Shown in pieces: positions 53,245 to 60,944 of a DNA stretch of 60,944 bases. The stretch is from Betaproteobacteria bacterium. GTDB lineage: Bacteria; Pseudomonadota; Gammaproteobacteria; Burkholderiales; Burkholderiaceae_C. The position numbers and the translations under genes are program-made. Positions within the stretch are counted from its first letter, which is position 1; the number at the start of each line of letters is the position of its first letter. The stretch is from assembly GCA_947453725.1 (NCBI GenBank), contig CANGHH010000023.1, positions 1 through 60,944 on the forward strand, written 5' to 3'. The notes beneath the pieces are model-generated. The model worked only from the letters and a program-made list of their open reading frames with translations. It had not been told where the DNA came from and did not search any database.

Positions 53245-54489
53245 ATGACATTCGACCGCAAGACAAGACTGAACCGCCGCAGCCTGATCGTCGGTGGTGG
53301 CGCACTGGCCGCCGCGCCGGCGCTGTTCAACATCGCCCGCGCCCAGGCCGCCACCATCAAGATCGGTTTCCCGGTGCCGCTGACCGGTGCCTTCAGTGCC
53401 GAAGCGCAAGACCAGGTGCGCGCCGCTGAACTGGCGGTGAAGGAATGGAACGCCGCCGGCGGCCACAAGGGCATGAAGGCCGAATTGCTGGTCCGCGACG
53501 ACAAGCTCAACCCGGGTGAAGCCGCCACGCGGACGCTGGAGCTGATCGAGAAGGACAAGGTCAATTTCGTCGTCGGTTCGCTGTCGGCGGCCACGCAGCT
53601 GTCGATCAACGCGGTGACGAAAGAGCGCAAGGTGCTGTTCAACAGCATCAGCCAGTCCGACACCATCAACGAGGCCAAGGACTGGAGCCTCTACACCTTC
53701 CACGAAGCGCTGAACCCGCACCTGACGGCTGGCGCCGTGGCGCGCTACGCCTTCCCGAAATTCGGCAAGCGCGTGGTCTACCTGACCGCCGACTACGCCT
53801 ACGGCCACGAGATGGTGCGCGGCTTCCAGCGTGCCGGCCAGGCCTTCGGCGTGCAGACGCTGGCCGACATCCGCCACCCGATCGGCGCCGCCGACTACAG
53901 CGCTTTCCTGCCGCGCATCCAGGCGCTGAAGCCCGACGTGCTGGTGCTGTGCAACTTCGGCCGCGACCTCGTCAACAGCGCCAAGCAGGCCACCGACTTC
54001 GGCCTGAAGCAGGGCACCAAGATCATTGCGCCGGTGCTGCTGTACACCGCGCGCCAGGCCGGCGGCGCCGAGGCCTTCGAAGGCATCCTGGGCGGCACCA
54101 GCTACTACTGGGGCATGGAAGACAAGATCCCCAGCGCGAAGAAGTTCAACGACGCCTTCCGCAAGGCCTACGGCGGCGCGGTGCCGTCGGACTACGGCGC
54201 GCTGGGCTATGCCGGCGTGATGAGCGTGCTGCAGGCGGTGAAGAACGCCGACGCCACCGACAGCGTGCGCGTCTCGATCGCGCTGCGCCAGTTGAAGTAC
54301 GACTGGTACAAGGGCCCGCAGAGCTACCGCAAGTGCGACCACCAATCGGTGCAGAGCGTGGTCATCGTCGAGAGCAAGTCCAAGGCCATGAAGGACAAGT
54401 ACGACGTCTTCAACGTGCTGGCCATCGAAGGCGCGGACGAGAAGAACCTGCGCAGCTGCGAAGAGATGGGCCACAAGGTCACCACCTGA
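53245..54489 (+). CDS. Liv-type ABC transporter substrate-binding protein (Tat-exported)
   Basis: A protein of 414 residues with a twin-arginine signal (NRRSLIVGGGALAAAPALF, cleavage near RAQAA) and a type I periplasmic binding fold: IKIGFPVPLTGAFSAEAQDQ, VVGSLSAATQLSINAV and YLTADYAYGHEMVRGF. Such proteins bind branched-chain amino acids, amides, urea or aromatic acids. Location right after a monooxygenase suggests the pathway substrate instead of leucine. Tat export implies folding before export. Confidence 0.92.
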   Translation: MTFDRKTRLNRRSLIVGGGALAAAPALFNIARAQAATIKIGFPVPLTGAFSAEAQDQVRAAELAVKEWNAAGGHKGMKAELLVRDDKLNPGEAATRTLELIEKDKVNFVVGSLSAATQLSINAVTKERKVLFNSISQSDTINEAKDWSLYTFHEALNPHLTAGAVARYAFPKFGKRVVYLTADYAYGHEMVRGFQRAGQAFGVQTLADIRHPIGAADYSAFLPRIQALKPDVLVLCNFGRDLVNSAKQATDFGLKQGTKIIAPVLLYTARQAGGAEAFEGILGGTSYYWGMEDKIPSAKKFNDAFRKAYGGAVPSDYGALGYAGVMSVLQAVKNADATDSVRVSIALRQLKYDWYKGPQSYRKCDHQSVQSVVIVESKSKAMKDKYDVFNVLAIEGADEKNLRSCEEMGHKVTT

Positions 54490-54496
54490 TCCCTGC

Positions 54497-55378
54497 ATGG
54501 AAATCACCCCCTCGCTCATCGCCCTTCAGCTCGTCACCGGCATCGCCCTGGGTGCCGTCTACGCGCTGCTGGCGGTGGGCCTGAGCCTGATCTTTGGCAT
54601 GCTCACCGTGGTGAACTTCGCCCACGGCGCCTTCTTCATGGTCGGCGCTTTCGTGGGCCTGTATTTCCTGGGGCTGACCGGCAACTTCTGGTTCAGTCTG
54701 GTGCTGACCCCGCTGGTGGTGGGTGCCATCGGCCTGGTCACGGAACGCTTCCTGGTGCGTCCGCTGTACGGCCGCGGCATCGACTACCCGCTGCTGCTGA
54801 CCTTCGGCCTGAGCTGGGTGCTGATCGAGGCCATGCGCACGCTGTTCGGCATCGAAGGCCTGCCGTCTTCCACGCCGGCCGAGCTGCGCGGCAGCGTCGA
54901 CTTGGGCATTGGCTATTTTCCGAAGTACCGGCTGTTCCTGATCGCCGCGACGGCGGTGGTCGTGGCCGCGCTTTGGCTGTTCCTGGAAAAGACGCGCTAC
55001 GGCCTGATCGTGCGCGCCGGCAGCCGCGACGGCGAGATCTGCCAGGTGCTGGGCATCGACATCGCGCGCGTGTGGTTGACGGTCTTCGCCATCGGCACGG
55101 CCATCGCCGGCCTCAGCGGCGTGCTGGCCGCACCGACCCGCGCCGTCAACCCCGAGATGGGCATCCCGGTGCTGGCCGAGTCCTTCGTCGTCACGGTGGT
55201 CGGCGGCATGGGTTCGCTGCCCGGCGCGGTGGTGGCCGGCTTGCTGGTCGGCGTGGTGTTCAGCCTGACCTCGCTGTTCGCGCCCGACCTGGCCGAGCTG
55301 TCGATCTTCGTGCTGATGGCCGTGGTGCTGCTGGTGCGTCCCCAGGGCTTCTTCGGCAAAGCCGGCTTGATGGGATGA
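54497..55378 (+). CDS. Liv-type ABC transporter permease (LivH-like)
   Basis: A protein of 293 residues with about eight membrane helices. Typical LivH segments: GAVYALLAVGLSLIFGMLTVVNFAHGAFFMVGA near the start and a late GGMGSLPGAVVAGLLVGVV. It pairs with the LivM-like permease to form the inner-membrane channel. It starts 7 bases after the binding-protein gene stop. Confidence 0.95.
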   Translation: MEITPSLIALQLVTGIALGAVYALLAVGLSLIFGMLTVVNFAHGAFFMVGAFVGLYFLGLTGNFWFSLVLTPLVVGAIGLVTERFLVRPLYGRGIDYPLLLTFGLSWVLIEAMRTLFGIEGLPSSTPAELRGSVDLGIGYFPKYRLFLIAATAVVVAALWLFLEKTRYGLIVRAGSRDGEICQVLGIDIARVWLTVFAIGTAIAGLSGVLAAPTRAVNPEMGIPVLAESFVVTVVGGMGSLPGAVVAGLLVGVVFSLTSLFAPDLAELSIFVLMAVVLLVRPQGFFGKAGLMG

Positions 55379-55385
55379 GCGCGGC

Positions 55386-56336
55386 ATGAAAGGTCTTGTC
55401 GATTTGATCCGCCGCCACCGCGTGGCCGCCGTCATCGCCTTCCTGCTGGTCTTTCCGCTGCTCATGCCCTACCAGGCGCTGGCCATCAACATCCTCGTCT
55501 TCGGGCTGTTCGCTGTCGGTTTCAATCTGCTCTTCGGCTACACCGGCTTGCTGTCCTTCGGCCACGCGGCCTTCCTGGGCGTGGGCAGCTACCTCACCGG
55601 CATCGGCATGGTCAGCATGGGCTTGCCCTGGGGCGTGGCGCTGCTGCTGGGCGTGGTGTCGGCGTCGCTGGCCGGCCTGCTCATCGGCTACCTGGCCATC
55701 CGCACGCGCGGCATCTATTTCTCGATGGTCACCCTGGCGCTGGCGCAGATCGTCTACTACGCCTTCTACAAGGCCGAACGCTGGACCGGCGGCGAAAACG
55801 GCCTGCGCGGCATCCAGGTGCCGGCCGTCGAGATCTTCGGCTTCAAGTTCGACTTCCTCGATCCGACGACCAAGTACTACGTCATCCTGGCTTTCGTCGC
55901 CGTCGCGCTGTGGTTCGTCTCGCGCCTGCTGGCATCGCCCTTCGGCGCGGTCATCGAAGCCGTGCGCGAAAACGAAAAACGCGCGGCGGCCTGCGGCTAC
56001 GACGTGGCGCGCACCAAGCTGCTGGTCTTCGTGCTGTCGGCCGCCCTCTGCGGCCTGGCCGGCGCGCTGCGCGCGCTGCACCTGAGCGTGGTGCCCATCG
56101 ACAGCCTGCACTACCTGCTGTCGGGCCAGGCCGTGATGATGTGCCTGCTGGGCGGCATGGGCACCTTCTTCGGGCCTTTCATTGGTGCCGGGCTGTTCCT
56201 GACCCTGGAGGACGTGGCCACGACGTTCACCACGCACTGGATGGCCATTGTCGGCGCGGTCTTCATGGTCTTCGTGCTGTTCTTCCCGGCCGGTGTCTGG
56301 GGCTCTTTCCTGAAGCGGCTGGAGCGCGCGCCATGA
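55386..56336 (+). CDS. Liv-type ABC transporter permease (LivM-like)
   Basis: A protein of 316 residues with about nine membrane helices. LivM markers: FNLLFGYTGLLSFGHAAFLGVGSY, IRTRGIYFSMVTLALAQIVYY, and the EAA-like AVRENEKRAAACGYDVARTKLLVF loop that contacts the ATPase. It overlaps the LivG-like gene by ATGA. Confidence 0.95.
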   Translation: MKGLVDLIRRHRVAAVIAFLLVFPLLMPYQALAINILVFGLFAVGFNLLFGYTGLLSFGHAAFLGVGSYLTGIGMVSMGLPWGVALLLGVVSASLAGLLIGYLAIRTRGIYFSMVTLALAQIVYYAFYKAERWTGGENGLRGIQVPAVEIFGFKFDFLDPTTKYYVILAFVAVALWFVSRLLASPFGAVIEAVRENEKRAAACGYDVARTKLLVFVLSAALCGLAGALRALHLSVVPIDSLHYLLSGQAVMMCLLGGMGTFFGPFIGAGLFLTLEDVATTFTTHWMAIVGAVFMVFVLFFPAGVWGSFLKRLERAP

Positions 56337-57082
56337 CGCCCACCGTGCCCATTGTCGAGGTCGAAGGTGTCAGCAAGCGCTTCGGCCACTTCGTCGCGCT
56401 GAACCAGGTCACCGCGCGCTTCGAGCCGCGCAAGCTCAGCGCCATCATCGGCCCCAACGGCGCCGGCAAGAGCACCTTCTTCAATGTGCTCAGCGGCGCT
56501 TTCCCGCCCAGCGAAGGCCGCTTGAGGTTCAAGGGCCGCGACATCACCGGCCTGGCGCAACACGGTTTTGCGCGCATCGGCATCGCCAAGAGTTTCCAGA
56601 TCACGAACGTGTTCAAGCAATTGAGCGCGCACGAGAACGTCCGCGTCGCCGTGCAGATGCGCCACAGCCGCTACGAGCTGTTCAAGCCGCGGGCGGCGAT
56701 GACCGAACTGGCTGAGCGCGCCGACGCCTTGCTCGAACGCGTCGGCCTGATCGCCCTGCGCCAGCGCCCGGCCGCCGACCTGGCGCATGGCCAGCAGCGC
56801 GCGCTGGAGGTCGCGATGGCGCTGGCCGCCGAGCCTGAACTGCTGCTGATGGACGAACCGACGGCCGGCATGTCGCCCGAGGAAACCGTGGTGATGATGG
56901 ACCTGATCAGCGCACTGGCCGCCGAGCGCAGCGTGATCCTGGTCGAACACAAGATGAAACTGGTGATGGGCCTCTGCGAACGCCTGCTGGTGCTGCACCA
57001 CGGCGAATTCCTGGCCGAGGGCACGCCCGATGAGATCCGCCACAACGACGATGTCAAGCGCGTCTATCTGGGACAGGGCTGA
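56333..57082 (+). CDS. Liv-type ABC transporter ATP-binding protein (LivG-like)
   Basis: A protein of 249 residues. Walker A GPNGAGKST, Q-loop SFQITNVF, signature LAHGQQRALEVAMAL (AHGQQ in place of LSGGQ, a common LivG variant), Walker B LLLMDEPTAGM, H-loop LVEHKM. It forms the ATPase heterodimer with the LivF-like protein. Confidence 0.95.
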   Translation: MTPTVPIVEVEGVSKRFGHFVALNQVTARFEPRKLSAIIGPNGAGKSTFFNVLSGAFPPSEGRLRFKGRDITGLAQHGFARIGIAKSFQITNVFKQLSAHENVRVAVQMRHSRYELFKPRAAMTELAERADALLERVGLIALRQRPAADLAHGQQRALEVAMALAAEPELLLMDEPTAGMSPEETVVMMDLISALAAERSVILVEHKMKLVMGLCERLLVLHHGEFLAEGTPDEIRHNDDVKRVYLGQG

Positions 57083-57087
57083 TCGCG

Positions 57088-57792
57088 ATGCTGCAAGTGC
57101 AAAACCTCGACGCCTGGTACGACCGCAGCCATGTCGTGCAGGGGCTGACTTTCGAGGTCAAGGCCGGTGAAATCGTCACCCTGATGGGCCGCAACGGCGC
57201 CGGCAAGACCAGCACGCTGCGCGCCATCATGGGCCTGATGGCCCAGCGCGCCGGCAGCGTGCGTTTCGATGGCCAGGAACTTTTGAAGCAAGCGGCCCAC
57301 GTCCGCTACCACCGCGGTCTGGCCTACGTGCCCGAAGACCGCCGCATCGTGCCCGGCCTGACGGTGCGCGAAAACCTGCGGCTCGGTCTGATTGCCGGCA
57401 GCGACGGCCGCCACGAGCACGAGCGCATCGCCGAGATCGCCCAGACCTTCCCAAGGCTGGCTGAGCGCATGGAGCAGGACGGCACCTCGATGTCGGGCGG
57501 CGAACAGCAGATGCTGGCCATCGCCCGCGCGCTGATGGCGCGGCCGCGGATGATCCTGCTCGACGAGCCTTCTGAAGGCATCATGCCGCTGCTGGTCCAC
57601 GAGATGTTCCAGCTCTTCGTTCGTCTGAAGCAGCAGGGCACGACGATCCTGCTGGTCGAGCAGAACGTCGAACGTGCGCTGCAGATTTCCGACCGCGCCG
57701 TGATCCTCGACCAGGGCCGCATCGTCCACCAGGGCGACGCGCAGGACCTGCTGGCCGACCGCGCGATCCAGGACAAGTACTGCGCGGTGTGA
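57088..57792 (+). CDS. Liv-type ABC transporter ATP-binding protein (LivF-like)
   Basis: A protein of 234 residues. Walker A GRNGAGKTS, the LivF marker AYVPEDRRIVPGLTVRENL, signature MSGGEQQMLAIARAL, Walker B ILLDEPSEGI, H-loop LVEQNV. It is the last gene of the transporter operon, ending at a hairpin shared with the convergent LanC-like gene. Confidence 0.96.
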   Translation: MLQVQNLDAWYDRSHVVQGLTFEVKAGEIVTLMGRNGAGKTSTLRAIMGLMAQRAGSVRFDGQELLKQAAHVRYHRGLAYVPEDRRIVPGLTVRENLRLGLIAGSDGRHEHERIAEIAQTFPRLAERMEQDGTSMSGGEQQMLAIARALMARPRMILLDEPSEGIMPLLVHEMFQLFVRLKQQGTTILLVEQNVERALQISDRAVILDQGRIVHQGDAQDLLADRAIQDKYCAV

Positions 57793-57814
57793 AGCGCCGC
57801 GGCGCGCGGCGTTT
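57792..57814. terminator. Hairpin between the convergent livF-like and LanC-like genes
   Basis: AAGCGCCGC and GCGGCGTTT pair over nine positions (one G-T) around a GGCGC loop. It starts with A's and ends with T's, so it could act on both strands. It lies exactly between the two stop codons. Confidence 0.6.
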
Positions 57815-59043
57815 CAGTCGATGAGGTCCAGCAGCGGCAGCCCGGCCGTGCCCTGGATGCACTGCCACAGCACCAGCGCCAGGCCCGGATCGCCGGTCCA
57901 GACGCTGTAGCGCCCTCGTCCGTATCGAGCCCGCGCGGCTTCGCACTGGGCGACGGCGTGCATCGCGAAGGCACGGGCGCGGTCCAGCCACAGCGGGTCG
58001 CCGCTGCGCCGGTAAAGCACCAGCAGCGCGGCGGCGTTGCCCGCGGTGCCGTGGCAGATGCCGGGGCCCTTGACCAGCGGCCCGGCCTGCCAGATGGCCT
58101 GCCCGGCGGCCAGCAGCAGCGCGTCGATGGCCGGCGAGTGCAGCGACGGCAGGTCGGCCAGCGCGGTGATGACGCCCGGCGCGCCGTGGCACCACTGCAG
58201 CAGCATCTGCGGTCCGTTGACCCGCGGCGTGTAGGTGCCCGCCGGCCAGTTCACCGCGCCGTCCCCGTCGCAGCGCGCCCAGGCCTGCAGGGTCTGCGTG
58301 CAGCGGGTGGCCAGCAGTTCGCGCCGCTGCGGGTCCAGCAGCTCGGCGGTCTTCAGCAGGCTGCAGAGATTGCCGACGTAGCCATGGCCGGCACCCAGGT
58401 ACTGAACGGACTTGCCGCCGATGGCCTGCGTCCACAGCGGCCCGTGGTTCACGTCGTCGGGCAGCCAGGTGCGCCACAGCTGTTCGATGTTGTCCTGCAC
58501 CAGCGTGCGCCAGCGCGCTTCGCCGGTCGCGCGCCACAGGTGCCAGGCCGCCAGCATGGTGCCTGGTGCGGCCCACAGGGCTTCGTTGCTCGGGTGCCCG
58601 ATGTTGCTGTGGACGGCAGCGAACAGGCGGTCGGCCACCGCCGCCGAGCCGCCCAGGCGCCACATCACCAGCAGGATGCCGACTTCGCCCAGGTAGTGCG
58701 ACGGGATCACGCTGCCCTCGTCGGGCTCGGTCTGGTAGGCCGCGTCCAGCGCGGCCAGGTCGTCGCGCGGGTCGCGCTGCAGCACCACGGCGCCCTGCTG
58801 CTGCAGGTGCCACAGCGTCCACAGCACGCCGGCGGCGCCGAGGTAGACGCTCTTGTAGCCCGACGGCGGGGGCTGGCCCTCGGCGTCCAGCGGGTGCACC
58901 GGCCAGTGGGCGGGCGCGATTCGCCGGGCCTCGATGTCGCGCACGATGTCGCGGATCGCCGCCTGCGCCTGCGCGGCGTCCCAGGGCGCGCCGCGCAGGG
59001 CCTCGTGGCGTTCGGGGTGGAACAGCAGGGCGGCGGGCTGCAT
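57814..59043 (-). CDS. LanC-like (lanthionine synthetase C / LANCL) protein
   Basis: A protein of 409 residues with repeated helical hairpins of an alpha/alpha toroid. Motifs: KSVYLGAAGVLW, IPSHYLGEVGILLVMWRL, GGKSVQYLGAGHGYVGNL, QWCHGAPGVI (Cys285) and PGICHGTAGNAAAL (Cys330, His331). These Cys/Cys/His are the zinc ligands of LanC enzymes, and the GHG and CHG motifs are in the right order. LanC adds Cys thiols to dehydrated residues. No dehydratase, precursor peptide or exporter is nearby, so it may instead be a LANCL-type enzyme that adds glutathione to damaged proteins. It is followed after 10 bases upstream by a small GNAT gene on the same strand. Confidence 0.88.
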   Translation of the reverse strand: MQPAALLFHPERHEALRGAPWDAAQAQAAIRDIVRDIEARRIAPAHWPVHPLDAEGQPPPSGYKSVYLGAAGVLWTLWHLQQQGAVVLQRDPRDDLAALDAAYQTEPDEGSVIPSHYLGEVGILLVMWRLGGSAAVADRLFAAVHSNIGHPSNEALWAAPGTMLAAWHLWRATGEARWRTLVQDNIEQLWRTWLPDDVNHGPLWTQAIGGKSVQYLGAGHGYVGNLCSLLKTAELLDPQRRELLATRCTQTLQAWARCDGDGAVNWPAGTYTPRVNGPQMLLQWCHGAPGVITALADLPSLHSPAIDALLLAAGQAIWQAGPLVKGPGICHGTAGNAAALLVLYRRSGDPLWLDRARAFAMHAVAQCEAARARYGRGRYSVWTGDPGLALVLWQCIQGTAGLPLLDLID

Positions 59044-59053
59044 CAGGGCCGCT

Positions 59054-59350
59054 TCAGGGGGCCAGCAGGTCTTGTGTTTCCGGGCGGCGCTGCATGTAGG
59101 CGCTGGCGTAGCTGCAAGTCGGGAGCACCTTCAGGCCCTGCGACCGCGCCCAGGACAGGGTGGCGGCCACCAGCAGGCCGGCCAGTCCGCGGCCGCCGAG
59201 GGCGGCGGGCACTTCGGTGTGGTCGATCTCCAGCACCGCGCCCTGGCGGCGGTAGGCGCAGACCGCCAACGCGTCGCCCAGACGGACTTCGAACTGGCCG
59301 GCGGCCGGGTTGTGGACGACGGCGGTTTCAGCGGGCTGGGGTGTGTTCAT
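59054..59350 (-). CDS. Small GNAT-like N-acetyltransferase (YidJ/NATD1 type)
   Basis: A protein of 98 residues, a minimal acetyltransferase: FEVRLGDALAVCAYRRQGAVLEIDHTEVP, ALGGRGLAGLLVAATLSWARSQG with the CoA-binding turn, and VLPTCSYASAYMQRRP at the end. Proteins of this size and motif are widespread and of unknown substrate. The start at 59350 matches the family length. It is divergent from xdhC (101-base gap) and probably co-transcribed with the LanC-like gene. Confidence 0.88.
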   Translation of the reverse strand: MNTPQPAETAVVHNPAAGQFEVRLGDALAVCAYRRQGAVLEIDHTEVPAALGGRGLAGLLVAATLSWARSQGLKVLPTCSYASAYMQRRPETQDLLAP

Positions 59351-59451
59351 GCAAGCGGATTGTGCCGTCCGGCGGTCCGGCAGACACCGCCGCCGCGCTT
59401 GTGGCATCCTGCGCTCCCCTTGTGCCCACCGGCAGCCCCGGAGCCCCGCCC

Positions 59452-60456
59452 ATGAACAGCATGGATGTCGAAGTCGTCCGCACCGCAATGGACTGGATGA
59501 ACCGCGGCCACCGCGTCGTGATGGGCACGGTCGTGCGGACCTGGGGCAGCAGCCCGCGCCCGCCGGGCAGTCTGATGGTCATCCGCGACGACGGCCAGGT
59601 GGCCGGTTCGCTGTCGGGCGGTTGCATCGAGGATGACCTGATCGGCCGCGTGGCGCGCGGCGAACTGGCGGCTCGCCTGCCGCAGACCACCACCTACGGC
59701 GCCAGCGCCGAAGAGGCGCAGCGCTTCGGCCTGCCCTGCGGTGGCACGGTGCAGATCGTGCTGGAGCCGCTGTCGGGCCTGAGCCTGCTGCGCGAGCTGC
59801 TGGCGGCGATCGAGGAACACCGCGTCGTGCGGCGCCGTCTGGAACTGTCCACCGGCTCGGTCAGCCTGGCACCCTGCCTGGACGGCGATGCCTTGCGCTT
59901 CGACGGCCAGACGCTGGAGACGGTGCACGGCCCGCGGCTGCGCCTGCTGATCATCGGCGGCGGCCAGCTCAGCCGCTACCTGGCCAGCATGGCGGTGATG
60001 CTGGACTACCGCGTGACCGTCTGCGACCCGCGCGAGGAATACCACGAGGGCTGGGCCGCGATGGAAGGCGTGACGCTGAGCCGCCAGATGCCCGACGACC
60101 TGGTCCTGGCGATGAACCTTGACGCCAACAGCGCGCTGGTGGCGGTGACGCACGACCCCAAGCTCGACGACCTGGCGTTGATGGAAGCGCTGAAGACGCG
60201 GGCCTTCTACGTTGGCGCGCTCGGGTCGCGGCGCAACAACGAGACGCGGCGGCTGCGCTTGCTTGACTTCGACGTCAGCGCCGCCGAAGTGCAGCACCTG
60301 CGCGGCCCGGTGGGCCTGAACCTGGGCGGCAAGACGCCGCCGGAGATTGCGCTGGCCATCGTTGCCGAGATGACGGCGGTACGGCGCGGCGTGGCGCTGG
60401 ACGGGAACCTGGCCGACTGGAGCGGGTCGCAGACAGCCTGCCGGGTCAGCGTCTGA
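59452..60456 (+). CDS. XdhC/CoxI-family molybdenum hydroxylase maturation factor
   Basis: A protein of 334 residues. The N-terminal XdhC_CoxI domain has TVVRTWGSSPRPPGSLMVI and GSLSGGCIEDDLI. The C-terminal Rossmann domain has LLIIGGGQLSRYLASMA and FYVGALGSRRNNETR. XdhC binds molybdenum cofactor, promotes its sulfuration and delivers it to xanthine-oxidase-family enzymes. It very likely serves the hydroxylase encoded 9 kb to the left, which has no other maturation gene beside it. Confidence 0.93.
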   Translation: MNSMDVEVVRTAMDWMNRGHRVVMGTVVRTWGSSPRPPGSLMVIRDDGQVAGSLSGGCIEDDLIGRVARGELAARLPQTTTYGASAEEAQRFGLPCGGTVQIVLEPLSGLSLLRELLAAIEEHRVVRRRLELSTGSVSLAPCLDGDALRFDGQTLETVHGPRLRLLIIGGGQLSRYLASMAVMLDYRVTVCDPREEYHEGWAAMEGVTLSRQMPDDLVLAMNLDANSALVAVTHDPKLDDLALMEALKTRAFYVGALGSRRNNETRRLRLLDFDVSAAEVQHLRGPVGLNLGGKTPPEIALAIVAEMTAVRRGVALDGNLADWSGSQTACRVSV

Positions 60457-60930
60457 ATGTCGCGGCGTGCTCAAGCTGGGCGCCGCCGCGGTGAACGGGT
60501 GTGGCGCGTTCGGAATCCTTGAGCCGCTCGGCGCAGGGCCATGTCGGCTCAGAAGGAGGGCGAACTGACGCCGGCCACTTCCGGTCATTCGACCGATGAA
60601 GAAATCGCCACGCCGATGACCGGTTTCAGAGTACAGCCGCCATCGGGTGAAGGCCGCTCGGAAGAGGCCCTTCTCCAAAGCAGTCGCTCATGGTCTGACG
60701 GCCCTGATCGATACCCGATGCGGGCGGTACGTCAGCAGTTGATTCAGCCGAACTGGCGCTGCCGCCCCACTGCCGTCATCGATGGGCACGAATTCACCGC
60801 CCTAAACCTGCCGCTCAACGAATGAAAGGGACTTCCCCGTCCCGAGCTATCCGCTGGAAGGCGGCAAACGGCAACGAGTGCCACGATGGGAAGTGCGAAC
60901 TCTCATCAACTCACTCGACAAGGGGAAGTC
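60457..60930. other. Intergenic stretch without a convincing gene
   Basis: 474 bases between xdhC and a new start codon. A 94-codon open frame (60541-60825) has an implausible composition and no motif. The segment CCGGCCACTTCCGGTCATTCGA near 60571-60592 resembles, from memory, decayed repeats scattered in intergenic DNA of Burkholderiales. Base composition is less GC-rich than in the neighbouring genes. No tRNA, transposase or strong hairpin is seen. Confidence 0.4.
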
Positions 60931-60944
60931 ATGGCCATTCTCAC
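60931..60944 (+). CDS. Start of an unidentified gene (truncated by window end)
   Basis: An ATG at 60931 lies behind a good ribosome site (AAGGGGAAG, four bases upstream) and reads MAIL before the window ends. Nothing can be said about the product. Confidence 0.5.

Noticed and set aside
60541..60825. A 94-residue coding sequence
   Set aside because: No motif, no ribosome site, unusual composition; more likely non-coding.
60931..60944. Start of an RTX or other large secreted protein
   Set aside because: The opening MAIL is suggestive of some such proteins, but four codons are not evidence.

Overview
The window is about 61 kb of very GC-rich DNA, almost all of it coding. It looks like an ordinary chromosomal segment of a Burkholderiales betaproteobacterium, perhaps of the Rubrivivax/Leptothrix/Ideonella group. 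The clues are the PilT/PilU pair, a PEP-CTERM protein, a Tat-exported Liv-type binding protein with its transporter, a CoxMSL-type molybdenum hydroxylase, and the atpIBEFHAGDC order. The genus is inferred from protein style and gene order; no 16S rRNA gene is present.

Left part (1-15.4 kb): the start of a probable putA with the stump of an Lrp/AsnC-type regulator beside it, yggS, an exported TPR protein, a von Willebrand-A PEP-CTERM protein, and pilT-pilU. Next comes a single 1876-residue protein that joins two alpha/beta-hydrolase domains to a caspase-like CHAT protease. It is followed by an RlpA-like lipoprotein translationally coupled to a GGDEF-EAL sensor protein, and a tRNA-Arg(CCG).

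Middle (15.4-33.5 kb): a membrane-anchored cytochrome c, a YheT hydrolase, and a pullulanase-like lipoprotein that lacks two catalytic blocks. Then follow an ABC-2 exporter pair, a class II amidotransferase, gshB, an ABC-F protein and two tightly overlapping operons. One is EamA exporter, Asp/Glu racemase, PhzF, VOC, AlaX. The other is cytochrome b561, GNAT, SMP-30, GlpD, with a cytochrome c' gene divergent from it.

Right part (33.5-61 kb): a DsbD/ScsB-type reductase, the complete ATP synthase operon ending in a strong terminator, ppk2, a TlpA-like thioredoxin, an M19 dipeptidase and sodC. A catabolic-looking block follows: molybdenum hydroxylase (large, small and FAD subunits) divergent from a TetR regulator, then a VOC protein, an FAD monooxygenase and a five-gene Liv-type ABC transporter. 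An orphan LanC-like protein, a small GNAT and an XdhC-type maturation factor follow. The last 470 bases before a new gene start hold no convincing gene.

Points most worth a second look: the two-hydrolase/CHAT protein, the hollowed-out pullulanase, the Mo-hydroxylase/monooxygenase/transporter block (possibly for an N-heterocycle), the orphan LanC-like protein, the regulator stump beside putA, and two non-coding elements around atpE that may set subunit stoichiometry.
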